From positions 1 to 6,692 of the forward strand of contig CAJBHN010001086.1 of assembly GCA_903952805.1 (NCBI GenBank): a DNA stretch of 6,692 nucleotides. Direction: 5' to 3'. The position numbers were made by a program, and so were the translations under genes. This DNA comes from an uncultured Myxococcales bacterium (GTDB lineage: Bacteria > Myxococcota > UBA727 > VGSZ01). The notes below the pieces were generated by a model. That model searched no databases and was not told the DNA's origin. It was given only the letters and a program-made list of their open reading frames with translations. Below, piece by piece: positions 1-5,798 of this stretch (position 1 is the stretch's first letter; the number at the start of each line of letters is the position of its first letter).

Positions 1-795
1 GCGCTCGGCGGTGACGGCGGCGTAGTAGGCCCGCATGACCGACAGCACGAGGGCCTGGCGGGCCTGGTCGAGGGCGAGCCGGGCTGCGCTTTGGCCATCC
101 CAGGCATTGAGCAGGGCGGGATAGGCGCGAGGGTTGAAGAGGGGCAGGCTCAACGTCACCTGGCCCGACAGTTGGCTGGCGGGCTGCACGACGACGGGGG
201 TGACGTCGGTATTTTTGATGTCGGCGGCGGCAGCTTCGAGTTCGAGTTGGCGGGCGCGAAAGTCGGCGGCTTGCGCGGGGTCGGTGGCGGCGTTGGCGGC
301 GACGCCCATGACGTCGGCCAGGGTTTGAAACAGCAGGGACTGCTGATCGACCTGCTCGGGGTCGGCGAAGTTGGCGGTGCGGTCGCCGCAGTCGACGCCG
401 CGCTCGCCGCCGGTGCACGTATGGGTGTAGGCCGCCCCGACCGACAAGGTTGGCAGCAGCAAGGCCCAGGCGCGGCGCAAGCTGGCGTCTTGCTGAACAA
501 CGCGTTGGGTCGCCAGGCGGGCGTCAGGGGCGTTGTCGAGGGCGGTGCGGATCACGTCTTGCAGGGTCAGGACCGGGACCTCGCCCTGCGGCTCCTTGAG
601 CCCAAGCAGCCCCGAGGCGTCGACGCTGCTGGCGGCGCTGCCGACGTTGACGGTGCTTCGCGAGGCGTTGGTGCCTGAGGAAAAACCGGCGGTTTGGGCC
701 GCAGCGCTCGGTGCTCCCAGCAGGGTTGCCAACAGGGCGAGGATGGCCGGCAGCGGGGTGCGGGCACTGCTGTCGACTTTGAGCAATGGCTTCAC
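1..795 (-). CDS. TolC-family outer-membrane efflux protein, N-terminal part (runs off left edge)
   Basis: Outer-membrane channel of the TolC/OEP family, which works with an inner-membrane pump and a periplasmic adaptor in efflux or type I secretion. The minus-strand frame stays open through base 1, giving 265 codons of a protein that is usually 430-500 residues. I chose the GTG at 795-793. It gives a signal peptide with basic residues at 2, 6 and 12, a hydrophobic core (about 15-28) and a probable cleavage after AAA at 31-33. No clear Shine-Dalgarno precedes it, and an in-frame ATG farther upstream would overlap the cdnL start. The OEP signature begins near residue 76 (LTLQDVIRTALDNAP), continues through LLLPTLSVGAAYTHT, and resumes with VTLSLPLFNPRAYPALLNA and VMRAYYAAVTAE. 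Between the blocks lies an insert of about 80 residues containing two cysteines (TCTGGERGVDCGD). No pump or adaptor gene is visible. The family call is firm; the substrate is unknown. Confidence 0.88.
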   Translation of the reverse strand, partial: MKPLLKVDSSARTPLPAILALLATLLGAPSAAAQTAGFSSGTNASRSTVNVGSAASSVDASGLLGLKEPQGEVPVLTLQDVIRTALDNAPDARLATQRVVQQDASLRRAWALLLPTLSVGAAYTHTCTGGERGVDCGDRTANFADPEQVDQQSLLFQTLADVMGVAANAATDPAQAADFRARQLELEAAAADIKNTDVTPVVVQPASQLSGQVTLSLPLFNPRAYPALLNAWDGQSAARLALDQARQALVLSVMRAYYAAVTAER

Positions 796-892
796 GACCC
801 GAGAGATGGTATCCCCCGCGCGAGTTGGCAACGGGCGGTCGTCGTACTTCGACGTCGCTTGGTCGGCATCACGGACCGGCAGGAGCACAGGC
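796..892. promoter_or_regulatory. Divergent intergenic region between the tolC-like gene and cdnL
   Basis: This 97-base gap lies between two outward-facing starts, so it must hold the promoter of cdnL and probably that of the TolC-like gene, unless one of these genes starts farther upstream than chosen. I could not find a convincing -35/-10 pair. A TTGGCA at 825-830 has no good -10 at normal spacing, and TTGAGC at 779-784 lies inside the TolC coding region with a TGGTAT 22 bases away. The one clear signal is the cdnL ribosome-binding site, AGGAG at 881-885, seven bases before the ATG. The regulatory role is inferred from gene orientation only. Confidence 0.4.
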
Positions 893-1381
893 ATGGATAC
901 GTTCAAAGTTGGCGACAAAGCAGTGTACCCGGCGCACGGCGTGGCCGAGGTGGTCGCCATCGAGCGCAAGGAGATCTCCGGACACGAGATGGTCTTTTAT
1001 GTGCTGAAGATTCTCGACAACGGCATGAAGGTCATGATCCCGACCTCCAACGTGAAAGCTGTTGGCATGCGTGAGATCATCTCGTCGGTGGAAGCCGAAG
1101 AGGTCTTCAAGATCCTGCGCAAGAAGGAAAAGGTCGTCGAGTCCACGACGTGGAATCGCCGCTATCGCGAGTACATGGAGAAGATCAAGACCGGCTCGGT
1201 CTTTGAGGTCGCCAAGGTGCTGCGGGACCTCTACCTCCTCAAGGGCGACAAGGACCTTTCGTTTGGCGAGCGCAAGATGCTCGACACCGCCCGCTCGCTG
1301 TTGGTGAAGGAAATCTCCATCGCCAAACAGATGTCTGAAGAAGAAGTCGAGACCGAATTCCGCACCATCTTCAAGTGCTGA
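893..1381 (+). CDS. cdnL: CdnL/CarD-family RNA polymerase-binding transcription regulator
   Basis: A 162-residue protein, close to the usual length of about 160-165. CdnL/CarD proteins bind the RNA polymerase beta subunit and stabilise open promoter complexes, notably at rRNA promoters. The N-terminal Tudor-like RNAP-interaction domain spans about residues 1-60, with FKVGDKAVYPAHGVAEV at 4-20 and the YVLKILDNGMKVMIP strand pair at 36-50. The helical DNA-contacting domain follows. It carries TTWNRRYREYMEKIKTGS (85-102), whose Trp87 corresponds to the tryptophan that wedges into the upstream edge of the -10 region in homologues, and then LRDLYLLKGDKDLSFGERKML. The ATG at 893 has an AGGAG seven bases upstream and begins exactly at the conserved domain; the open frame extending farther upstream is not coding. 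The downstream IspD-like gene, in the same orientation, repeats the known carD-ispD neighbourhood. This is the standalone CdnL type, not the larger M. xanthus CarD with an HMGA-like tail. Confidence 0.96.
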   Translation: MDTFKVGDKAVYPAHGVAEVVAIERKEISGHEMVFYVLKILDNGMKVMIPTSNVKAVGMREIISSVEAEEVFKILRKKEKVVESTTWNRRYREYMEKIKTGSVFEVAKVLRDLYLLKGDKDLSFGERKMLDTARSLLVKEISIAKQMSEEEVETEFRTIFKC

Positions 1382-1405
1382 TGATGTCGTTGCCGTCGCC
1401 GTCGC

Positions 1406-1427
1406 GGTCATCCCCACGGGCATGACC
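1406..1427 (+). other. Short inverted repeat downstream of cdnL
   Basis: GGTCAT at 1406-1411 is the exact reverse complement of ATGACC at 1422-1427, with a 10-base loop, 25 bases after the cdnL stop codon. It could fold as a weak 3'-end hairpin, but there is no T-run after it, so a Rho-independent terminator is not supported. A six-base match in GC-rich DNA may be chance. Confidence 0.25.
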
Positions 1428-1511
1428 ATGACGTCGACCCCGGCCATGCCTGCGTCGGCCAGGTCGAACACGTGCCGGGCTCGCTGTCGTAGGCTTGCAG
1501 AACAGAACCGC

Positions 1512-1530
1512 TCGACCCGGTCGCGGTCGA
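1512..1530 (+). other. Inverted repeat in the leader of the IspD-like gene
   Basis: TCGACC at 1512-1517 pairs with GGTCGA at 1525-1530 around a 7-base loop, ending 12 bases before the Shine-Dalgarno GAGGGAG (1543-1549) of the IspD-like gene. In RNA it would be a hairpin just ahead of the ribosome-binding site; as DNA it could be a dyad operator. TCGAC-type words are frequent throughout this window, so chance occurrence is quite possible. Confidence 0.22.
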
Positions 1531-1555
1531 ACAACGAAGCCAGAGGGAGCGACGC

Positions 1556-2296
1556 ATGCTGGGTTTGATCGTCATCACCGCTGACACCGGCGCCGGGCTC
1601 TTGCCGCATGCCTTGTTTGACGCCCTGCTCGGGGCTCCCCTGCTGGCTCGGGGCATCGCTGGCGGCTTGCCGACTGGCGAAGCGGTCACCGGCGTGTTGG
1701 TGGTCCCCGCCGACCTCGTCGACCGCGCCCGGGCCGAGGTCGTCGAGCGTTTCGGCTTTGACGAGATCGACCGCGTCGTCGCCGGTGGTCCAGACCGCAA
1801 GCGCGCCCTGCAGGCTGGTTTGGCGGCGCTGCCTGCCGACGTCGATTTCGTCATCGTCCAGGAAGGCGCCCGCGCTTTGTCGCCGTCAAAGCTGGCCGAC
1901 GCCGTCGTGGCCGCCGCCAGAAACGCCGACGCCGCCATCGCCGCTGTCATCATCAAGGACGTCGTCGGCGCTGACGAGGGCGGCTCGCTGGTGGCGCTGG
2001 ATGTGCGCCCCAGCTTGCGCGCCCTGCAGGGGCCGGCGGTCTACCGGGTGGCCACGTTGAAGGCGGCCCTGGAGACCGACGCGGCCGACGAGGTCGAAGC
2101 CGTCGCCCGCACTGGCGCCACCGTCGCCCTGGTTGACGGCGACGACGACAACCGGCTGCTGTCCAGCAGTGCCGATGTGTCGCGGGCCCTCGAGGTCTTT
2201 TCCCGCCGCGCCGCCGACTACGCGTTTGTCTATCCGAGCGACCTGCTGCCCGAGGACCCGCTGCAGGGGGCCCTCGATCCGTCGGAAGCGCGCTGA
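1556..2296 (+). CDS. IspD-like cytidylyltransferase homologue with eroded active site
   Basis: A 246-residue protein with the layout of IspD (MEP cytidylyltransferase, third step of the MEP isoprenoid pathway; usual length about 220-240). The start is well supported: ATG at 1556 with GAGGGAG six bases upstream. The best family match is VVAGGPDRKRALQAGLAALP (74-93), equivalent to the IspD GGxxRxxSVxxGL block, followed by FVIVQEGARALSP (98-110), equivalent to VHDAARP. The key residues look lost. The N-terminal PAAGxGxR-PKQ nucleotide loop reads ITADTGAG and then LFDALLG, without the Arg and Lys. VHDAARP has become VQEGARA. The Thr of the following DT motif is Val (IKDVV, 133-137), and the NIKVT lysine is Leu201 (NRLLS). 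One arginine (Arg151) and the Arg of VQEGARA seem kept. Position after cdnL supports descent from ispD, but no IspF follows. I infer a non-catalytic or repurposed paralogue; homology is likely, function unknown. Confidence 0.72.
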   Translation: MLGLIVITADTGAGLLPHALFDALLGAPLLARGIAGGLPTGEAVTGVLVVPADLVDRARAEVVERFGFDEIDRVVAGGPDRKRALQAGLAALPADVDFVIVQEGARALSPSKLADAVVAAARNADAAIAAVIIKDVVGADEGGSLVALDVRPSLRALQGPAVYRVATLKAALETDAADEVEAVARTGATVALVDGDDDNRLLSSSADVSRALEVFSRRAADYAFVYPSDLLPEDPLQGALDPSEAR

Positions 2297-2315
2297 CCGG
2301 TGTGACGATTGAAAC

Positions 2316-2339
2316 GGCCACGCCGCGACGGGCGTGACC
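2316..2339 (+). other. Hairpin between the IspD-like and membrane-protein genes
   Basis: CACGCC (2319-2324) pairs with GGCGTG (2331-2336) across a 6-base loop. The stem extends past one mismatch by GG/CC (2316-2317 with 2338-2339). It begins 20 bases after the IspD-like stop codon and covers the GTG at 2334, an alternative start of the next gene, which is one reason to prefer the ATG at 2367. No T-run follows, so this is at most a weak terminator or an mRNA-processing structure. Confidence 0.3.
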
Positions 2340-2366
2340 AAGCAGTTGAATCTGGACGAGGGTCTC

Positions 2367-3026
2367 ATGCCGGCCGCCCCTGACAGCGCCAATGGTGATC
2401 ACAGCCGTGGCCCCGACGACGAAGACCTCGATGAATTCGTTCGGGGCCAACAAGCCAGGCAGCGGGTGCACCCCGTGCGGGTGGTGTTGGCGGTGGCGTC
2501 GTTGCTGGCAGCGGCGTTCGTCTTGGTGCCCACCGTCGACGAACTCGCCTACCATTTCTCGAGCCAGGGCAGTGCGGTCGACGTGGGCGATGGCCGCCCC
2601 GCCGTCCTCGCCGCCGTCAAGGACGGCACCTGGGTGCGGGCCAACGTCATCTTGGGGAACAAGGCTGCCGACATCCCCGCCTGGCGTAAGGGTTCGCTTC
2701 GCTTTGGTCCCATCACGATTCGTGAGGTCGTGGGGGCGCCCCTCGTCGTGGAATTCGACCCCGCCGCCCACCAGGGCCTGCTGCCTTTTGCCGACGTCAC
2801 CGTCGAGGGTCGGCTGGTGTCGTTTTCGCCGACGAGCGGCGAGTTGCAAGACGTCGCCATGTGGTTTGAGCGGCAGCTGGGGCTGAAGTTGTCGCCGGCC
2901 AGCCGGGCCATCGTCGTCGACGAGAAGCCCGGGCAGTTGTCGACCTACTTGTGGGTCTGGATCGGGGCGCTGACCCTGGTGGTGTTGTCGTTTGGCAGCA
3001 TTGTGCGTCGGCTTCGTCCCCGCTGA
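2367..3026 (+). CDS. Unrecognised membrane protein with two transmembrane segments
   Basis: I do not recognise this family. The ATG at 2367 is preferred because GAGGG (2358-2362) lies four bases upstream. The in-frame GTG at 2334 would add 11 residues but has no ribosome-binding site and sits in a hairpin. The 219-residue product has an acidic, soluble N-terminus (about 1-24, with DDEDLDEF), a basic stretch (RQRVHPVR, 31-38) and a first membrane segment at about 38-55. A soluble region of about 135 residues follows (56-193), rich in short beta-like stretches such as WVRANVILGN, LRFGPITIREVV and DVTVEGRLVSF. A second membrane segment runs about 194-213, and the tail is RRLRPR. Basic residues at both cytoplasmic edges predict that the N- and C-termini are inside and the central domain is periplasmic. 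This helix-domain-helix shape recalls SURF1-like proteins, but I see no SURF1 motif. It lies 70 bases after the IspD-like gene and may be cotranscribed with it. Confidence 0.8.
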   Translation: MPAAPDSANGDHSRGPDDEDLDEFVRGQQARQRVHPVRVVLAVASLLAAAFVLVPTVDELAYHFSSQGSAVDVGDGRPAVLAAVKDGTWVRANVILGNKAADIPAWRKGSLRFGPITIREVVGAPLVVEFDPAAHQGLLPFADVTVEGRLVSFSPTSGELQDVAMWFERQLGLKLSPASRAIVVDEKPGQLSTYLWVWIGALTLVVLSFGSIVRRLRPR

Positions 3027-3028
3027 AC

Positions 3029-3079
3029 CCGTGGCCGGGATGATGGTGTCGAGGGCGTCGGCGCATCATCCGGCCACGG
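3029..3079 (+). repeat. Strong imperfect palindrome just after a stop codon
   Basis: The left arm (3029-3045) and right arm (3064-3079) are complementary over 16 pairs, with a single bulged G at about 3039. CCGTGGCCGG at 3029-3038 pairs with CCGGCCACGG at 3070-3079, and ATGATG at 3040-3045 pairs with CATCAT at 3064-3069. The loop is 18 bases. The element starts two bases after the stop codon of the membrane-protein gene (3024-3026). No T-run follows, so it is not a classical intrinsic terminator. It could act as a Rho-linked or mRNA-stabilising 3' structure, a dispersed REP-like element, or a protein-binding palindrome. Confidence 0.65.
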
Positions 3080-3131
3080 CAGCTCCCGTGCGCTGGCGGG
3101 CGCCTCTGGTTCCGCTGCCTTGTGCTCCTGG

Positions 3132-3161
3132 CAGCACCCGCCAGCACCCGCCAGCACCCGC
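3132..3161 (+). repeat. Perfect 3 x 10-bp tandem repeat CAGCACCCGC
   Basis: Three identical copies of CAGCACCCGC stand head to tail at 3132-3141, 3142-3151 and 3152-3161, in the gene-free stretch before the FAD oxidase gene. Small hairpins flank or overlap the array: GCTGCC 3114-3119 with GGCAGC 3130-3135, GTGCT 3122-3126 with AGCAC 3133-3137, and CCCGC 3157-3161 with GCGGG 3165-3169. A 10-base period is one DNA turn, so the units would face the same side of the helix, as direct-repeat binding sites do. It could also be a simple slippage repeat. No copy is seen elsewhere in the window. Confidence 0.6.
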
Positions 3162-3243
3162 CTCGCGGGCGGCTCTTGTGGGGGCCGGCGCCGCTTCCGA
3201 CCTGCCTGCTTGCGTTGTGGCCGGGCATCGGCAAAGACACGGC

Positions 3244-4839
3244 ATGCTCGACCTGGTGCGCTCGGTCCCGTCGTCGAAGGACCCCATCGACTGCCGGATG
3301 GTGGCCCATGATTTGTGGCCCCGTCGCTTCTTGGAGCGGCGTGAAGAGCTTCCCGTCACCATGCCCGCCATGGTCTATTGGCCGCGCAACGACGACGAAG
3401 TCGCCGCCGTCGTCTTGCAGGCCCGCGTCGATCGCCGGCCGATTGTGCCGTTTGGTGCCGGCAGCGGCGTGTGCGCCGGCGTGTCGCCGGGGTCGAGGTC
3501 GTGGGTCGTGGACCTCAAGCGCCTCGACCGCATCGTGGAACTTGACCCCGACCGCCGCACCGTCACCGTCGAAGCCGGCATCATCGGCGACCGCCTCGAG
3601 GAATTCCTCAACAGCCGTGGCTTCACGCTGGGTCATTTTCCGTCGAGCATCTACTGCTCCACCGTCGGTGGCTGGGTGGCGACGCGTTCGGCGGGCCAGC
3701 TGTCGTCTCGCTACGGCAAGATCGAGGACATGACCCTGGCGGTGTGGGGCGTCGACGGCCGTGGCGAACGCATCCACGCCGCTGTCGACGACATGGCGAC
3801 GGGACCGGGCTTGGTGCAGATGCTCGTGGGCAGCGAGGGGGCCTTGTGCCTCATCACGCGCATGAAGCTGCGCATCTCGCCGTTGGCGACCCATCGCTTC
3901 GTGCGCGGCGTGTCGTTTCCGACGTTGCAGCAGGGCCTGGCCGCCATGCGCAACGTCATGGCCAGCGGCCAGTCCCCCAGCGTGCTGCGCCTGTACGATC
4001 CCCTCGACTCGGCGCTGGCGGGCAACCATCCGACGTCGTCCGAGCCCTTGCGCGTCCACGCCGGCGGCCTCGCCCAGGCCCGGGTGGAAGACTCGGGTCC
4101 CGGCGAACACGACGAGCCCACGCTGTTTGACAGCCTCGTGCGTCGCGTCGAAGAGCTCGCCATCTTCTCGCGCCCCCGCGCCACCCGCGCCGTCGTCGGC
4201 GAACTCCTTGGGCGCCCCGGCATCGCCAACAGCCTCCTCGATCGCTTCGACGGCAAACCCCGGCTGGTGGTGGGCATCGAAGGCGACGCCGACGACCTCG
4301 CCCGTCGTGGACCCCGACTCCTCGACATGCTGAAGGGGCAGGGGGCCACCGACCTCGGCGACGGCCCCGGCGAGAAGTGGCTGCGCCACCGCCACCGGGT
4401 CAGCTACCGGATGTCGCGGGCCTTCGCCGTCGGCGGCTGGGTCGACACCTGCGAGGTCGCCTGCGGGTGGGATGAAGTCGCACCTTTGTATACTGCCGTG
4501 CGCGAGGCGCTGCGGGATACCGCCGTCGTTCTGTGCCACTTCAGCCACGCCTACCACGACGGCTGCTCCCTCTATTTCACCTTCGCCGGCGGCGGCACCG
4601 CGGGCAACGGCCCCCGCTCGGCCCTGTCGCGCTACGACCTGTGCTGGGAGCGGGCCTTGACCACCGTGCGTCGTCACGGCGCCGTCGTCGCCCACCACCA
4701 CGGCGTGGGCCGCAGCAAGGTGAAGGGCCTGCGCCACAGTGCCGGCAACAAGGCCCTGCTGCAGGCGCTCAAGCGCACCCTCGACCCCGACCTGATCCTG
4801 AACCCGGGCGTCCTCGGCCTCGGCGCGGGAGCCACCTGA
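3244..4839 (+). CDS. FAD-binding PCMH-type oxidase, alkyl-DHAP-synthase-like subgroup
   Basis: A 531-residue flavoprotein. The N-terminal PCMH FAD domain shows the pyrophosphate loop PFGAGSGVCAGV (69-80), the core block at 132-163 (FPSSIYCSTVGGW, RSAGQLSSRYGKIEDM) and GSEGALCLIT (196-205). The C-terminal cap and substrate domain carries CHFSHAYHDGCSLYFTF (431-447), matching the alkyldihydroxyacetonephosphate synthase region with the catalytic Tyr (here Tyr437), and AHHHGVG (483-489), matching its His-His-His motif. The end, LDPDLILNPGVLG, is typical of the family. AGPS swaps the acyl group of acyl-DHAP for a fatty alcohol in ether-lipid synthesis; other members oxidise 2-hydroxyacids or similar compounds. 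The ATG at 3244 is chosen because it gives a normal lead into VAHDLWPRR (20-28). Its ribosome-binding site is weak, and the frame stays open upstream to 2992, so the start is less certain than the family. Its stop (4837-4839) overlaps the next start by one base. The downstream Fe-S gene argues for a dehydrogenase that passes electrons on. The exact substrate cannot be named. Confidence 0.9.
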   Translation: MLDLVRSVPSSKDPIDCRMVAHDLWPRRFLERREELPVTMPAMVYWPRNDDEVAAVVLQARVDRRPIVPFGAGSGVCAGVSPGSRSWVVDLKRLDRIVELDPDRRTVTVEAGIIGDRLEEFLNSRGFTLGHFPSSIYCSTVGGWVATRSAGQLSSRYGKIEDMTLAVWGVDGRGERIHAAVDDMATGPGLVQMLVGSEGALCLITRMKLRISPLATHRFVRGVSFPTLQQGLAAMRNVMASGQSPSVLRLYDPLDSALAGNHPTSSEPLRVHAGGLAQARVEDSGPGEHDEPTLFDSLVRRVEELAIFSRPRATRAVVGELLGRPGIANSLLDRFDGKPRLVVGIEGDADDLARRGPRLLDMLKGQGATDLGDGPGEKWLRHRHRVSYRMSRAFAVGGWVDTCEVACGWDEVAPLYTAVREALRDTAVVLCHFSHAYHDGCSLYFTFAGGGTAGNGPRSALSRYDLCWERALTTVRRHGAVVAHHHGVGRSKVKGLRHSAGNKALLQALKRTLDPDLILNPGVLGLGAGAT

Positions 4840-5798
4840 TGCCCGTCAGCAAGACCATCACCAAGAGCACGGTTGGCACCGTGAGCAAGGCGGCCCGCAC
4901 CGTCATCGACGTCGCCGTCGCCGACGACGCCATCATGGCCCTCGTGGAGCGCCTGCGCTTGTCGCGGGTCAGGAAGTCCCCGTTGCATGCGGCCAGCATC
5001 GTGCTGACGCCGCCGCCGGCTGACGACCTCAGAAGCGTCATCATCGACGTCGACAACGGCCTCGCCGACGTCGACGCCCGCTTGTCGCTGCACGCCATCG
5101 GCTATCGCCTCAAGCAGCAGGGCTACTGGTTGCCGATGCTGCGGCCCTGGTCGTCGATGCCGCTGTGGCGCCTGGCGATGACGGCCCCCTTTGTCGTCGA
5201 CGCCCTCATCCAGCGCGGCACCCTGCTGAGTGTCGACGGCGACGTCATCGACACGCCTCGCGCCCCGCGTCACGCCGCCGGTCCCTCGCTGTTGCACGGG
5301 CTGTGTGCGCGGCCGTCGCCGACGGCGCTGCTGGTGAGGGCCCATCTGCGGGTGGTCCCTCGTACCCATGCCCGCCTCGTCGTCACCGACTGGGGCTCCG
5401 CCAATGCCGCCGCCCGCGCCTTCGTCACAGTCACTGACGCGGCCCGCGCCGTATGCGTCGAAGCCTTCGGCTCCAATCTGGCCGTATTGGCCGACGACCA
5501 CGGCGCTGCCGACGTCGACGTCGACGTCGACAGCGACCGGGGCAGCGCCTGGGGCAGCATGTCGGCACGCGTGATGGGCAGCCGTTCGATTGGCCCCGGC
5601 GACCGACCGGCCATCGTGAAGGCCTTGTGCGCGGGGCAACGGGTCGTCGGCGTGCCGTTCATGCAGAGGGCCGGTGTGCTGTTGTCGACGACGGCGTCGG
5701 GAGCCAGTCCGTTGTTGGTGGATGTATCGACGGCGACGACGCAGGCTGCGTCGGCCATCGCAGCGGCGCTGACGCGTCCGCAGGAGCGTGATCAGTGA
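4839..5798 (+). CDS. Probable degenerate GlcE-like/PCMH-fold partner subunit lacking the FAD loop
   Basis: A 319-residue protein with no strong motif of its own. The ATG at 4839 overlaps the preceding stop (TGATG) and has GGGAG seven bases upstream; the stop overlaps the next gene by four bases (GTGA), so translation is probably coupled. By eye it resembles the neighbouring flavoprotein. RSVIIDVDNGLADVDARLSL (65-84) parallels RTVTVEAGIIGDRLEEFLNS there. LLHGLCARPSPTALLVRAHL with RVVP (151-174) parallels LVQMLVGSEGALCLITRMKL with RISP. However, there is no glycine-rich pyrophosphate loop near the N-terminus and the GSEG motif is replaced, so FAD binding is doubtful. GlcE, the second flavin-like subunit of glycolate oxidase, sits between GlcD and the Fe-S subunit GlcF, which is the position seen here. 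I infer a structural subunit derived from a PCMH oxidase. The acidic repeat DVDVDVD (225-231) comes from a short DNA repeat. Alternatively it is an unrelated protein specific to this lineage. Confidence 0.72.
   Translation: MPVSKTITKSTVGTVSKAARTVIDVAVADDAIMALVERLRLSRVRKSPLHAASIVLTPPPADDLRSVIIDVDNGLADVDARLSLHAIGYRLKQQGYWLPMLRPWSSMPLWRLAMTAPFVVDALIQRGTLLSVDGDVIDTPRAPRHAAGPSLLHGLCARPSPTALLVRAHLRVVPRTHARLVVTDWGSANAAARAFVTVTDAARAVCVEAFGSNLAVLADDHGAADVDVDVDSDRGSAWGSMSARVMGSRSIGPGDRPAIVKALCAGQRVVGVPFMQRAGVLLSTTASGASPLLVDVSTATTQAASAIAAALTRPQERDQ
5512..5532 (+). repeat. GACGTC hexanucleotide repeat, 3.5 copies, within a coding region
   Basis: Three exact GACGTC units (5512-5529) plus GAC (5530-5532) encode the alternating Asp-Val run at residues 225-231 of the middle operon protein. 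The unit is itself palindromic. Its length is a multiple of three, so loss or gain of a unit would change the loop length without shifting the frame. Confidence 0.6.

Noticed and set aside
91..678. Plus-strand open frame of 195 codons, Gly-rich
   Set aside because: It lies opposite the TolC-family coding frame, which shows a signal peptide and family motifs; the Gly/Val-rich plus-strand product is its shadow.
779..850. Possible sigma-70 promoter elements (TTGAGC, TTGGCA, TGGTAT)
   Set aside because: No pair has acceptable spacing and both hexamers near consensus, so no specific promoter can be claimed.
533..892. N-terminal extension of cdnL of 120 codons
   Set aside because: The open frame continues upstream but is antisense to the TolC-like gene. 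The CdnL domain begins at the ATG at 893, which has its own AGGAG.
1387..1404. GTCGCC-like trinucleotide repetition after cdnL
   Set aside because: Imperfect, short and typical of the GTC/GCC-rich base usage of the whole window.
869..1609. Minus-strand open frame of 246 codons across cdnL
   Set aside because: cdnL on the plus strand is unmistakable; the antisense product shows no family motif.
2797..4737. Minus-strand open frame of 646 codons opposite the FAD oxidase gene
   Set aside because: The plus strand encodes clear oxidase motifs over the same stretch. The antisense translation is a low-complexity Ala/Gly/Arg/His-rich sequence with no recognisable motif, as expected in GC-rich DNA.
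4533..4838. Upstream extension of the middle operon gene into the FAD oxidase gene
   Set aside because: It overlaps the end of the oxidase reading frame, including the HHH motif, and translates to Arg/Pro-rich sequence; the ATG at 4839 has a ribosome-binding site.
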